A stretch of DNA of 64,000 bases from Cellulosimicrobium sp. Marseille-Q4280 (lineage in GTDB: Bacteria; Actinomycetota; Actinomycetes; Actinomycetales; Cellulomonadaceae). Shown one piece after another: positions 18,118 to 26,554 of the stretch. The stretch is from contig NZ_CALPBY010000009.1 of assembly GCF_943181405.1 (NCBI RefSeq), forward strand, positions 124,001 through 188,000, written 5' to 3'. The notes beneath the pieces are model-generated. The model saw only the letters and a list, made by a program, of their open reading frames with translations. It was not told the DNA's origin and searched no databases. A program made the position numbers and the translations under genes. The first letter of the stretch is position 1. Each line of letters opens with the position of its first letter.

Positions 18118-18509
18118 TCCTCGTCCTGGTCGGCGGCCGGTGCGTCGAGCGTGTCGGCGACCGGTGCGGGGGCGTACTGCCCGCGCTGACGGTTGATCTC
18201 GGCGTCCGTCGGCGCGCCGAAGCTGATCTTCGCCTTGCGCCGGCGCGAGCGGGCGTAGGCGGAGCGCTCACGCTCGGACATCCCGCCCCACACGCCGTGC
18301 TCCTCGCCGGCGTCGATCGCCCACTCCAGGCACTCATCGACCACCGGGCACTGGCGGCAGACCTTCTTGGCCTCGGCCGTCGAACCACCCTTCTGCGGGA
18401 AGAACAGCTCCGGGTCGGTCTGGGCGCACAGCGCCTCGTCCTGCCACGACTCCTGCCCCTCGGGCACGAACATCGACGGCAGGCCCATGAACACGGCCTC
18501 TGCGCTCAC
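18114..18509 (-). CDS. whiB: WhiB-family Fe-S transcription regulator
   Basis: 131 aa from GTG 18509 with GAGGAGG upstream. Four Cys in the WhiB pattern: C of EALCAQTD, CRQCPVVDEC (CxxCx5C), then the GVWGG turn and basic RRRRKAK region that binds DNA or sigma factor. Actinobacteria-specific, usually a redox or NO-responsive regulator acting through the primary sigma factor. Co-transcribed with a helicase, and it also has its own promoter element at 18535. Confidence 0.93.
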   Translation of the reverse strand: MSAEAVFMGLPSMFVPEGQESWQDEALCAQTDPELFFPQKGGSTAEAKKVCRQCPVVDECLEWAIDAGEEHGVWGGMSERERSAYARSRRRKAKISFGAPTDAEINRQRGQYAPAPVADTLDAPAADQDEE

Positions 18510-18913
18510 TTGGCGACACCTCCTCGCCGAGGAGATGTGCGGCGGGCGAGGTTCTTGGGCCGGGCGAAGCGCCAGGTGCGCTCCTCGACGAACCACGCCC
18601 GGTGGATGGCCCAGGTGAACGAGACCAGCAGCACCAGCGTGAGCATCTCGGAGTACACGACCTGGGCGAGCGCGATCACCGCGAACCAGCGGTACCAGGT
18701 GCGGCCCTGGCGCAGCAGCACCAGGGTCACCACGGCGGGCACCAGCAGGCCCACCTGCACCAGCAGCGGGTCGCCGCCGGCCTGGTACAGGCCGACAGGA
18801 AGGCACACCGACACCAGGGCGCCGAGGAAGCTCACGGCCCAGGGTCGGGCGGACGTCATGAGCTCCCCGGCCCGGTCAAGGCGGGGGAGCAGGTGGTCTC
18901 GTACGGGGTTCAC
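18506..18913 (-). CDS. Polytopic membrane protein, 135 aa
   Basis: Leaderless GTG at 18913, exactly 9 nt after a minus-strand promoter element. About four hydrophobic segments (AVSFLGALVSVCLPVGLY, VQVGLLVPAVVTLVLL, WFAVIALAQVVYSEML, LVLLVSFTWAIHRAWF). Its stop overlaps the whiB start (GTGA). No family recognised. Confidence 0.75.
   Translation of the reverse strand: MNPVRDHLLPRLDRAGELMTSARPWAVSFLGALVSVCLPVGLYQAGGDPLLVQVGLLVPAVVTLVLLRQGRTWYRWFAVIALAQVVYSEMLTLVLLVSFTWAIHRAWFVEERTWRFARPKNLARRTSPRRGGVAK
18535..18544 (-). promoter_or_regulatory. Promoter element for whiB
   Basis: Minus-strand CGCCGCACAT inside the end of the membrane-protein gene, 26 nt before the whiB GTG. Allows whiB-helicase transcription apart from the first gene. 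Confidence 0.65.
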
Positions 18914-18922
18914 GCCCAGTGG

Positions 18923-18932
18923 ATGTGCGGCA
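18923..18932 (-). promoter_or_regulatory. TGCCGCACAT promoter (minus), leaderless
   Basis: Nine nt to GTG 18913. Forms a divergent pair with the plus-strand copy at 18979. Confidence 0.8.
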
Positions 18933-18978
18933 CGTCGCGCATCGACCAGGATCGGCCAGATTCCGCGGCTCGCGGGTG

Positions 18979-18988
18979 TGCCGCACAT
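18979..18988 (+). promoter_or_regulatory. TGCCGCACAT promoter, leaderless
   Basis: Nine nt to ATG 18998. Divergent from the copy at 18923-18932. Confidence 0.8.
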
Positions 18989-18997
18989 CCACAGGGC

Positions 18998-19459
18998 ATG
19001 GCACCTCCGAAGCGATACCACCTGGTCCCCAAGCCCGTGCTCGACGAGCAGGCTGCGGCGACCCCGGCCGGTCGTCTGCTCGCGGCCGCATCCATCGCCT
19101 CGCGCCTGCTGCAGCTGGCCCGGGTCCACCGGTGGCACGAGCTCGGCCGCGACCTGTCCGCCGTGCCCGCCCACGTCATGCTCGAGCCCGACCAGGCCGC
19201 GGCCCTGGCCGAGCACGACGAGGTGCTGCACCAGCTGTACCAGCCGGTCGACAAGGACAACGACCCGCCCGCGGTGTTCCTGCAGGTCTGCCTCGGCTGC
19301 GGGTCGTGGTCGCTGGCCTCGACGCCGAGGGGCAAGTCCGGCGGCACGACCAAGAAGTGCAACCTGACGCTGCAGTGCCCCGGCCCCACCACCAAGGCCT
19401 CGGTCGCCTCCACGCGCCCGCAGATCGCCCTGGGCAAGGACAAGGACCCGGACGCCTGA
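18998..19459 (+). CDS. Hypothetical protein, 153 aa
   Basis: Leaderless ATG. The N-terminal half is helical. The C-terminal part has a CLGCGSW...KKCNLTLQC cysteine pattern that could bind zinc, in a basic context. No family recognised. Single-gene unit between two leaderless promoters. Confidence 0.75.
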   Translation: MAPPKRYHLVPKPVLDEQAAATPAGRLLAAASIASRLLQLARVHRWHELGRDLSAVPAHVMLEPDQAAALAEHDEVLHQLYQPVDKDNDPPAVFLQVCLGCGSWSLASTPRGKSGGTTKKCNLTLQCPGPTTKASVASTRPQIALGKDKDPDA

Positions 19460-19486
19460 GCACCGCACGCCACCGGATCGGGCACG

Positions 19487-19496
19487 TGCCGCACAT
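19487..19496 (+). promoter_or_regulatory. TGCCGCACAT promoter, leaderless
   Basis: Nine nt to ATG 19506. Confidence 0.8.
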
Positions 19497-19505
19497 CCAC
19501 TGGCC

Positions 19506-20291
19506 ATGAGCATCGGTAAGCGAATCGTCGTCGGCTCCCTGTTCTTCGCCGCGATGGCAGGGATCCTCGTGTGGTCCGGCAACGGCTGGCTGTTCGGCGG
19601 AGCCCCGCAGAAGGTCATCGACTGGGTCTCCGACGCGTGGAACCACCGCCCGACCGGGTACTCCCAGGCCGCCGGCAAGCCCGGCCCCGGCCTGGATCTG
19701 CAGGGCGCGGACATGGCGGCACTGGCCAACCAGGCCGCCTCCGTGCCCGTCGTGCTCGAGCCCGCCGGCAACTACGACGTCGACGCGTTCGGCGACGGGT
19801 GGGCGTCCATCGGCGGCGGCTGCACGATCCGCGACCAGGTGCTCGACCGCGACCTGACCGACGTCACGTACTCCGACGGCTCGCGCTGCCAGGTCGCCAC
19901 CGGCACCCTGGTCGACCCCTACCGGGGCTTCACCGTCGACTTCACGCGCGGGCAGGCCACGTCCGCGGCCGTGCAGATCGACCACGTCGTCCCGCGGGCC
20001 GTCGCGTGGCGCACGGGCGCGAACGCCTGGACCGACGACCAGCGCGAGACGTTCTCCAACGACACGCTGAACCTGCTGGCCGTCGACGGCCCGTCCAACG
20101 GCGCGAAGTCCGACAAGACCCTGGCGGAGTTCGCGAACGCGACCGCCAAGGACGGCGGCCCGGCGCTGGCCGAGCAGGGACGCTGCGACTACGCCGCCCG
20201 GTACGTGTCCGTCGTCGTGAAGTACGGGCTGGGCATGTACCAGGCCGACAAGGACTACGCCGTGTCCACCCTGACCGGGTGCGCCGCGTGA
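19506..20291 (+). CDS. Secreted or membrane-anchored HNH nuclease (DUF1524-like)
   Basis: 261 aa. N-terminal membrane helix or signal (about 7-25). The C-terminal half carries IDHVVPRAVAW, then NDTLNLLAVDGPSNGAKSD, the DH...N...N layout of extracellular HNH nucleases of the DUF1524/GmrSD group. Cys residues in CTIRD, SRCQV and GRCDY could form disulfides outside the cell. A periplasmic or surface nuclease on a conjugative element could degrade competing DNA; that role is inference. The next gene overlaps its stop by 4 nt. Confidence 0.8.
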   Translation: MSIGKRIVVGSLFFAAMAGILVWSGNGWLFGGAPQKVIDWVSDAWNHRPTGYSQAAGKPGPGLDLQGADMAALANQAASVPVVLEPAGNYDVDAFGDGWASIGGGCTIRDQVLDRDLTDVTYSDGSRCQVATGTLVDPYRGFTVDFTRGQATSAAVQIDHVVPRAVAWRTGANAWTDDQRETFSNDTLNLLAVDGPSNGAKSDKTLAEFANATAKDGGPALAEQGRCDYAARYVSVVVKYGLGMYQADKDYAVSTLTGCAA

Positions 20292-20683
20292 GCGCCCCCA
20301 CCGCCGACCAGCGCGACGCGATGGGCCTGGTGCTCGCCGCCCAGCACGGGCTCGACCCGGCCGCCCTCGTCTCGCGCGACGGGCCCGAGGTGCTCGCAGA
20401 GGCTGCACGCGCCGCCAGCGTGCTCATCGCCGCCCGCCTGCGCCGGTTCGCCCCGTGCCGCGCCGAGCAGGTCACCTGGCGCGTCACCGGGGGTGCCCTG
20501 ACCTTCGACGGCCACCCCGCCGGGCGTCTGGTGCCCGCGCTGATCTGTGCAGCCGACACCGCCACCACCGGCGGGGACTGGCAGCCCTGGGACGCCCTGT
20601 GGGGTCGGTGCGAAACAGCAGGTCAGCGCGACCTGGCCGTGTCGCTGCTGAGCCTGCTGACCACCCCGACGGAGGCGTCCTGA
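20288..20683 (+). CDS. Hypothetical protein, 131 aa
   Basis: GTG 20288 overlaps the nuclease stop (GTGA). Helical Ala/Leu-rich protein with a central GGALTFDGHPAGRLVP segment. No signal peptide. Coupled to the nuclease, so a cytoplasmic partner or immunity protein is conceivable but unsupported. Confidence 0.65.
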   Translation: MSAPTADQRDAMGLVLAAQHGLDPAALVSRDGPEVLAEAARAASVLIAARLRRFAPCRAEQVTWRVTGGALTFDGHPAGRLVPALICAADTATTGGDWQPWDALWGRCETAGQRDLAVSLLSLLTTPTEAS

Positions 20684-20696
20684 CCAGCCGAAACGC

Positions 20697-20706
20697 CCCC
20701 GCACAT
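20697..20706 (+). promoter_or_regulatory. Promoter element, leaderless
   Basis: CCCCGCACAT, 9 nt to ATG 20716, so the sigma-like gene belongs to the same promoter family. Confidence 0.8.
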
Positions 20707-20715
20707 CTACTCGGC

Positions 20716-21789
20716 ATGACACGAGACATCGCCACAGCACGCCGGGTCCCGGCTGGGGTTCGCACGGGCGGTCAGTTCGCCGTGGACGCCCGCGGCGAGG
20801 CCGACGTCGACCTGCTCGACCCGACCCAGGAGACCGCCGAGGGCGCCCACCCGGACATGGTCGACATGCCGCCGGAGCAGCTCGCGGTGCAGGCCCTCAT
20901 GGCCGCCCGCCACCACGCCCGCACCCGCGGCCTGCGGTTCTCCGACCCGGCCGACATCGCCCAGTCCACGGTCGTCACGATCCTCGAGGCCCGGCGCAAG
21001 AACCCCGACCAGGTCGTCACGCCGGCCTACGTGCACCGGATCGCCTCCGGCCACGTCGCCATCCAGCTGCGCGGCAACCTGCGCGTGGAGGACCGCAAGG
21101 CCAAGGCGATCTACGACAAGAAGATCAAGGAGCTCGAGGAGGCCACCGGGCGCAAGACGTCCTCGGCCGAGCGGCGCGCGATCGCCGCCGAGATCCGCGA
21201 CACCTGGGAGGACCAGCGGCACAAGCCGTCGGCCAAGTTCGTCGAGCTCGCCGAGATGCGCGTGCTGTCCCTGGACGCCCCCACCGGCGAGAACGGCGAC
21301 AAGACCTTCGGCGACGACATCGCCGAGGACATCCGCCACGCCCACGACGAGGCCGACGTCATCGACCCCGCGTCGATCGCCGGCCAGGTCCTCGCTTCCG
21401 CCGAGGGGCAGCACTACCGGCGCGACGAGGACGGCAACGCCGCGGTCGTGCAGGAGGCCAAGAAGAAGGCCGCCGCCAAGGACCGCCTGTGGGACGCGTT
21501 CGCCGAGACCTCCGGCGTCCCGCCGGTCGCCCACGGCTCGATGACCGCCAAGGCCCGTCGCGACGCCTCGACGGAGATGGCCTCCGGTGGCGGCGTGCTC
21601 GCCGCGTGCCGGGCGTGGGACCACGGCGAGGAGACCCCCGCGGTCAAGGCGCTGTTCGCCCCGTTCGGTCGCATCTCGATGACCGAGCGCGACGAGGTCA
21701 CCGAGCTGCTCGGCCGCCACCGCGCCTACGCCGAGGACCTGTGGGAGGCGGCCTGCCGGGCCGCCGGCAAGCCCGCCGCCGCGGCCTGA
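20716..21789 (+). CDS. Divergent sigma-factor-like protein
   Basis: 357 aa, leaderless ATG. Begins with RRVPAGVRTGGQFAVD, a tag-like motif also found in the protein at 37520. Residues about 75-130 (DIAQSTVVTILEARR...YVHRIASGHVAIQLR) resemble sigma region 2. The middle contains a TGRKTSSAERRAIAAEIRD segment and LSLDAPTGENGDKTFGDD, strikingly like the sigma-70 region 3 signature SLDAP-GEDGD-LGD. The C-terminal helices (TERDEVTELLGRHR) could be a degenerate region 4. Candidate for the factor that reads the TGCCGCACAT promoters, including its own. Divergent; the assignment is inference from motifs. Confidence 0.55.
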   Translation: MTRDIATARRVPAGVRTGGQFAVDARGEADVDLLDPTQETAEGAHPDMVDMPPEQLAVQALMAARHHARTRGLRFSDPADIAQSTVVTILEARRKNPDQVVTPAYVHRIASGHVAIQLRGNLRVEDRKAKAIYDKKIKELEEATGRKTSSAERRAIAAEIRDTWEDQRHKPSAKFVELAEMRVLSLDAPTGENGDKTFGDDIAEDIRHAHDEADVIDPASIAGQVLASAEGQHYRRDEDGNAAVVQEAKKKAAAKDRLWDAFAETSGVPPVAHGSMTAKARRDASTEMASGGGVLAACRAWDHGEETPAVKALFAPFGRISMTERDEVTELLGRHRAYAEDLWEAACRAAGKPAAAA

Positions 21790-21795
21790 GAACCG

Positions 21796-21805
21796 CCCCG
21801 CACAT
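21796..21805 (+). promoter_or_regulatory. Promoter element upstream of the conjugation operon
   Basis: CCCCGCACAT ends 92 nt before GTG 21897. The leader between them is dominated by a strong hairpin. Confidence 0.7.
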
Positions 21806-21821
21806 CTACAGGATCGACCAC

Positions 21822-21857
21822 GGGACGGGGTGAGCCCGACACGGCTCACCCCGTCCC
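21822..21857 (+). terminator. Perfect 15-bp hairpin right after the promoter
   Basis: GGGACGGGGTGAGCC and its complement, 6-nt loop. It could terminate the sigma-like transcript, attenuate the downstream operon, or protect the 5' end of its mRNA. It starts only about 7 nt after the predicted transcript start. Confidence 0.6.
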
Positions 21858-21896
21858 ACAACCCCCGGGCCCCCCAGCCCAGACCAGGAGACGACA

Positions 21897-22199
21897 GTGA
21901 ACAACAGCGTCGACTTCACCGCAGCGTGGACCACCTTCTGGGGTGCCATCAACCGCGGCGAGTTCTCCAAGCTGATGACCATCATCACGGTGATCGGCGT
22001 CCTCGTGTTCCTCGCCGCTCTGATCGGGTTCGCCTGGCAGAAGCGCAAGGGCGGGGGCGGCAACACCAAGGGCCTGTGGTGGGCGCTGATCATCGGCGCG
22101 CTCGCCTCGGCCCCGAACGTCCTGATCCCGATCGTGCTGACGATCGTGGACCTGGTCGTGAACATCCTCGCGGGGTTCGCCAAGACCCTCGCCGGCTGA
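21897..22199 (+). CDS. Small two-helix membrane protein, pilin/VirB2-like size
   Basis: 100 aa, GTG 21897 with AGGAG upstream. Two membrane helices (about 26-46 and 62-95) separated by a basic, Gly-rich loop KRKGGGGNTKG. First gene of the transfer-machine operon. Similar small two-helix proteins in T4SS operons are VirB2/TrbC pilins or TcpD-like subunits. Which one cannot be told from sequence alone. Confidence 0.6.
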   Translation: MNNSVDFTAAWTTFWGAINRGEFSKLMTIITVIGVLVFLAALIGFAWQKRKGGGGNTKGLWWALIIGALASAPNVLIPIVLTIVDLVVNILAGFAKTLAG

Positions 22200-22202
22200 C
22201 CA

Positions 22203-22242
22203 GCTCTCCGCCCCCGTGATCACCCGCGCGGGGGCGGGGAGC
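22203..22242 (+). terminator. 14-bp hairpin (one G-U pair)
   Basis: GCTCTCCGCCCCCG pairs with 22229-22242. Sits between the first and second genes of the operon; probably a partial terminator giving higher expression of the small first gene. Confidence 0.65.
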
Positions 22243-22285
22243 TGCTCCGCGTCCCCGCACCACCCCAGGAAGGCCCCCTGCGCCC

Positions 22286-22747
22286 ATGATGGCGACCTAC
22301 TCGCTGACGCACATGACCGGCAAGCCTGCCCAGGCGAACCGGATCGCCGTCGTGCAGGGGTTCGAGGCCAAGCGCCGCACGTGGATCGTGCTGCTGGTCG
22401 CGCTGTTCGTCATGATCATGGCCACCGGCATCCTGTGGCCGGTCCTGAGCACCATCGCCGTGCTGCCTGGCTTCGCCGCCGCGGCCGGCACCTACTTCGC
22501 CCTGACGATGCGGTCCAAGGCTGAGCCCGACCGCCTGTGGGTCTCGGCCCGCCGTGACCGGATGCGTTCGGACGCCGGGCTGTTCTTCGTCTGCGGGGAG
22601 CAGGTCGACCCGACGTTCACCCAGGTCTACTGCCTGATGCGCGCCACGGTCCCCAACCCGGAGATGACCGTCGAGCCCAGCGAGCCCACCACCCTGCCGG
22701 CCGGCATCGCCGAGCCCGCCAACCCTGAGACGGAGGGCAGCTGGTGA
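22286..22747 (+). CDS. TcpE/PrgI-like membrane protein
   Basis: 153 aa from ATG 22286 (ATG 22289 also possible). Two adjacent membrane helices (about 32-50 and 55-72) followed by a cytoplasmic tail, the topology of TcpE/PrgI-type proteins encoded beside VirB4 and VirB6 in Gram-positive conjugation systems. The next gene's GTG overlaps its stop. Assignment from topology and context. Confidence 0.6.
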   Translation: MMATYSLTHMTGKPAQANRIAVVQGFEAKRRTWIVLLVALFVMIMATGILWPVLSTIAVLPGFAAAAGTYFALTMRSKAEPDRLWVSARRDRMRSDAGLFFVCGEQVDPTFTQVYCLMRATVPNPEMTVEPSEPTTLPAGIAEPANPETEGSW

Positions 22748-25700
22748 ACTGGCTGCGTCGCACCCTCGGAGCGCTGCTGATCGCAGGCGCCGCGCTGACC
22801 GTCACGGCTCCGGCTGCCAGCGCCACGCTCGCCGCGCCCGCGACCCCCGCCGTCGTGCAGGTGGCCACCGCGCCCGCCCCGGCCGCCCTGCCCGCGCTGA
22901 TGCCCGCCGCGCCGTCGGCCGAGTGGTGCCGCAACACCATGTTCCCGTACGACGAGCGCAAGGACGCCGGCTGCTTCGGCGGCCGCACGGCGAACCAGAT
23001 CTACCTGCCCTCCGAGCGGTGGGCCGACTCGGCCACCACCCTGCACTCGCGCAAGATCGGCGGCATCACGAACATCGTGGCCGACCTGTCGACCACGCTG
23101 CAGCGCGACGCTTCCTTCCCGGTGCTGACCTCCATCGCGAACACCCTGTGGTCGGCGACGACCACCGTGGTGTCCCTCGCGGTGCGCATGGACTTCATGT
23201 CCGACCTCGGCGGCGCCGTGGACTCCATCGTCTCCGGCGTCGGAAAGACGCTGATCACCAGCCCGATCGTCGTGGCTATCGTCGTCATCGGCATCATCGT
23301 CGTCGCCTGGCGCGGCATGCGCGGACGGGCCAACCCGATGGCCTACCTCGGGCGCGTGGTCCTGACCCTGAGCGTCATGGCCGCGATGGTGTTCGGCGCG
23401 TCCGCCTCGACCATCAGCGACAACGGCACGTACACCGCAGGGCGCCTGTCCCCGGGCTGGCTCGCCCAGACCGCCAACGGCGTGATCTCCTCGCTCGCCT
23501 CCGCCCCGGCCGCGGCCCTGAGCGCCGACGTCAACGCCGTGCCGTCGGCCGCCGAGACCGGAGCCAGCGGGCCGCTGTCGTGCTCGGCGTACGTCACCAA
23601 GCTCAACCAGTCGTACATCGACTCGGCCGGCGGCGAGTCCCAGCTGGGCAAGACCATGCAGTCGGCCATCCCGATGACGCTGTCGCGCATGTGGGAGCAG
23701 ACCGGCCTGCAGGCGTGGAAGGTCGCCCAGTTCGGCGGCGACAACGAGTACGCCGACTGGATGTACTGCCGCCTGCTCGAGCACCGCGCCGGCATCTCCC
23801 CGGCGATCCAGCACACCTTCACCCAGGCGTCGGGCACCATCCCCGAGCTGAACTCCGACGCCGCCCCGTGGGGCACCAGCGGCGACAACGACGCCGAGGA
23901 CCGCAACCTCATCGCGTGGGCCGCGTGCCGCCTGGACGCCAACGGCGCCTGGACCGTCAACTCCGACTGGTCGGGCCTGCCCGACAAGGCCCCGACCGCC
24001 GACGAGTGCTCGCGGTGGTGGAGCGACGACTACTTCACCGGCGACGGCGACAAGACCGACGGCATCATCTCCGGCGACTCCAACTTCGACTGGAGCGGCA
24101 AGCCGTCCGAGACGGTCAACCGCACGAACGCCGCACCCGAGGTGCGCAACTACGTGCTCTCGCTGCACGGCGCGGGCTCCTCGGCCGGCGGCAACCAGGT
24201 CATGGTGCTGGCCTACCTGCTGTCCGCGTTCATCATGCTGCTGGTGTTCGGGGTGCTGTCCCTGGCCATCCTGTTCTTCAAGCTGATGATGGTCGTGATG
24301 ACCTTCTCGGTCATCTTCACGCTGCTGCGAGACCTGCTGCCCAGCGACGGCCCGTCCGCGACAGGCAAGCTCGCCAAGACCTACGTCGGCATCGCGTTCG
24401 TGGTGTTCGGGTTCGGGCTCGTGCTGGCCCTGGTCACCACCCTGACCGGCCTGGTGATCTCCGGTGCCTCGACGGCGTTCGGCGGCGGGTCGGTCACCAC
24501 GATGATCATCACCGGCGTCGCCCCGCTGGTCTCCCTGGTCGCCCTGCACTGGGTGTTCAAGAACGTGCTCAAGATGCCCAGCCCGCTGTCGATCACCGGC
24601 GCGAACGCCTGGGGCAAGGCCGCCGCGGGCGGCGCGGTCGGTGGCGCGGTCGGTGCCGGTGCGGCGGAGATGATGCAGCGCCGCGGCGGGCACATGGTCC
24701 GTTCGGCTGGCCGGTCGGCCGCCGCTGCGGTCGGCAACCGGATGCGTCCGGGCATGGCGACCGGTCCGGGCCGTGCAGGGCGCCCGTCGCGTGCGGGCCG
24801 CTCCAGCGGCGAGGTCCCGGCGATGGCTGCTGCCGCTGCCGGTGGTGTCGCGGGCGGCGCTGCGGGCACCGCACTGGCCGGAGGTGCCAGCGGTCCCGGC
24901 CGGTCCGGGCGCATGGCCCGCGGCGGTACCGCGAGCCGTCACGCCGAGCGCCTGGGCGCCACCGGTGCGGGCGAGGGCGGCGCCGCGCAGGCGTCGCTCG
25001 CCGAGCGCACCCGCGCGACGGCCGAGCGCCGCGTGGCTGGCCGCGAGGCCACCGAGGCGCGCCGTGCGGCGGGCATCACCGGCCTGGAGAACGGGATCAA
25101 CCGCAGCAAGGCAGCGCTGGCCGAGAAGGAGCACGCGCTGCGCAACTCCGCCAAGGAGCGCCGGGCGACGGCGATCGAGCGGCGCGGGTTCAACGGCGGC
25201 GCGGCCGGCGCGGCGTACGAGGGCGTCCGGCAGCGGATGGCCGAGACCCGGGCTGAGTTCGACAAGGCACCGCTGCGCACGGCGATGCGCCTGACCGGCA
25301 AGTCCGCGGCCACCACCGCGAAGGTCGCCGCGCTGACGGTCGCCACCGGCGGCATGGCCCTGCCCGCCGCGGTGGCCTACGGGGCGTACAAGCAGACCAA
25401 GCTCTCCGAGCAGGCTCGCCGGCGCGCGGTGAACAACCACGCCGAGCGCAAGGCGGCCGCCCTCGAGGCGTCCAAGGCCGAGGAGGCCGCACGCCGCCAG
25501 GAGCGCGCCCAGGGCAGCACCGGTGGCCCGGCCGCCGGCAACCAGGGCTCGGTCGTCCCCGGGATCGGGCCCGGCCCGGCCTCCGGCGGCTCGCCGGCCG
25601 GTCCGGCCCCGGAGCGTGCCGGTGCGTCCACGGCCGCCGTCCAGGGCACGCCCGCCCCGGCGCCGGGCGCCGCTCGCCCGGACCGTCGCCCGGTGCGGCG

Positions 25701-25803
25701 CACGGCGGTGGCCGCCAGCGCCAGCCGCCGCCAGCCGGTCGCCCAGCGCCGCGCACCCGTGGTCCGTCAGGTCGCCGGAGCCAAGCGCTCCGCGCAGTGG
25801 TAA
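22744..25803 (+). CDS. VirB6/TcpH-like polytopic transfer protein
   Basis: 1019 aa. Signal peptide (about 1-27, cleaved near ASA-TLA), an extracellular Cys-containing loop, then membrane segments at about 177-195, 203-220, 490-530, 545-570 and 580-605, with two large loops. After residue 640 the protein becomes a long Ala/Gly/Arg-rich cytoplasmic tail with coiled-coil-like GLENGINRSKAALAEKEHAL. This matches VirB6/TrbL/TcpH channel components. It would form the membrane pore of the mating apparatus. Starts by overlapping the upstream stop (GTGA). Confidence 0.7.
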   Translation: MNWLRRTLGALLIAGAALTVTAPAASATLAAPATPAVVQVATAPAPAALPALMPAAPSAEWCRNTMFPYDERKDAGCFGGRTANQIYLPSERWADSATTLHSRKIGGITNIVADLSTTLQRDASFPVLTSIANTLWSATTTVVSLAVRMDFMSDLGGAVDSIVSGVGKTLITSPIVVAIVVIGIIVVAWRGMRGRANPMAYLGRVVLTLSVMAAMVFGASASTISDNGTYTAGRLSPGWLAQTANGVISSLASAPAAALSADVNAVPSAAETGASGPLSCSAYVTKLNQSYIDSAGGESQLGKTMQSAIPMTLSRMWEQTGLQAWKVAQFGGDNEYADWMYCRLLEHRAGISPAIQHTFTQASGTIPELNSDAAPWGTSGDNDAEDRNLIAWAACRLDANGAWTVNSDWSGLPDKAPTADECSRWWSDDYFTGDGDKTDGIISGDSNFDWSGKPSETVNRTNAAPEVRNYVLSLHGAGSSAGGNQVMVLAYLLSAFIMLLVFGVLSLAILFFKLMMVVMTFSVIFTLLRDLLPSDGPSATGKLAKTYVGIAFVVFGFGLVLALVTTLTGLVISGASTAFGGGSVTTMIITGVAPLVSLVALHWVFKNVLKMPSPLSITGANAWGKAAAGGAVGGAVGAGAAEMMQRRGGHMVRSAGRSAAAAVGNRMRPGMATGPGRAGRPSRAGRSSGEVPAMAAAAAGGVAGGAAGTALAGGASGPGRSGRMARGGTASRHAERLGATGAGEGGAAQASLAERTRATAERRVAGREATEARRAAGITGLENGINRSKAALAEKEHALRNSAKERRATAIERRGFNGGAAGAAYEGVRQRMAETRAEFDKAPLRTAMRLTGKSAATTAKVAALTVATGGMALPAAVAYGAYKQTKLSEQARRRAVNNHAERKAAALEASKAEEAARRQERAQGSTGGPAAGNQGSVVPGIGPGPASGGSPAGPAPERAGASTAAVQGTPAPAPGAARPDRRPVRRTAVAASASRRQPVAQRRAPVVRQVAGAKRSAQW

Positions 25804-25818
25804 CGAGGAGAGCACCGG

Positions 25819-26481
25819 ATGTATACCCTGCCGCAGACCCAGCCCCGCACGAACGACGGGCGGTACTCGCACGCCGAGCGCAGCGAGTCGCCGGTCAGCC
25901 TGCAGCTGCCGGCCCGCGACTACAACGCCGACGGCACGTTCGAGTTCCCGCCAATCGCGCGTGACGCCGAGCAGCTCGTCGACTTCTGGATGCGGGTCCC
26001 GGTGCCCGACCAGGTGCTGCACCAGCTGCGCGCGGAGTACCACGCCGCGCAGTACCAGGCGCGCGCGGACGAGATCGCGCAGATCCCCGAGCCGGAGAAG
26101 TTCAGCCACGGCCAGGTCTCGCGCGAGTGGGACGCCTGGTTCACGCGGGTCAACGAGCTCGAGGTCGAGATGACGCGCCAGCACCCCGCGGCGATCTCGC
26201 AGGTGCTGGCCCGCCCGCTCGCGCGCGCGTCGATGCTGGTGCGCCAGGCCCAGACGCTGGAGGACGCCAAGCCCGGCATCACCGAGGAGGTCAGGTCGCT
26301 GCCGATGGACCTGTCGATCCTGGGCAACCCGACCATCGGGTCGCTGCTGGACATGTACCCCACGCTCGACCTGCCCGAGCAGACCTGGTCCGACCAGCGC
26401 GCCGAGTACGGCGCCGTCGCGGCCGACAAGCTCGAGGAGCTCATCGACCTGATGCGCGGCGACGACCAGCCGGGGACCTGA
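25819..26481 (+). CDS. Hypothetical protein with PRTNDGRYS-type N-terminus
   Basis: 220 aa, ATG 25819 with CGAGGAG upstream, 15 nt after the VirB6-like gene. Soluble, mostly helical. The start TQPRTNDGRYSHAERSESPV resembles short basic DGRF-type N-terminal tags of actinobacterial mobile-element proteins. No membrane segment or catalytic motif. Operon position suggests a cytoplasmic transfer accessory. Confidence 0.7.
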   Translation: MYTLPQTQPRTNDGRYSHAERSESPVSLQLPARDYNADGTFEFPPIARDAEQLVDFWMRVPVPDQVLHQLRAEYHAAQYQARADEIAQIPEPEKFSHGQVSREWDAWFTRVNELEVEMTRQHPAAISQVLARPLARASMLVRQAQTLEDAKPGITEEVRSLPMDLSILGNPTIGSLLDMYPTLDLPEQTWSDQRAEYGAVAADKLEELIDLMRGDDQPGT

Positions 26482-26505
26482 CCGCGGCGGGTCGCCCGCG
26501 AGCAG

Positions 26506-26519
26506 TTTCGGCGCATGTT
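26506..26519 (+). promoter_or_regulatory. Variant promoter TTTCGGCGCATGTT
   Basis: Second-type element; CAT at 26514-26516. The gene starts later at GTG 26555 with an AGGAGAGG ribosome site. Confidence 0.6.
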
Positions 26520-26554
26520 GATACGCCGACGAGCAGTCCGAGGAGAGGCCAGAC

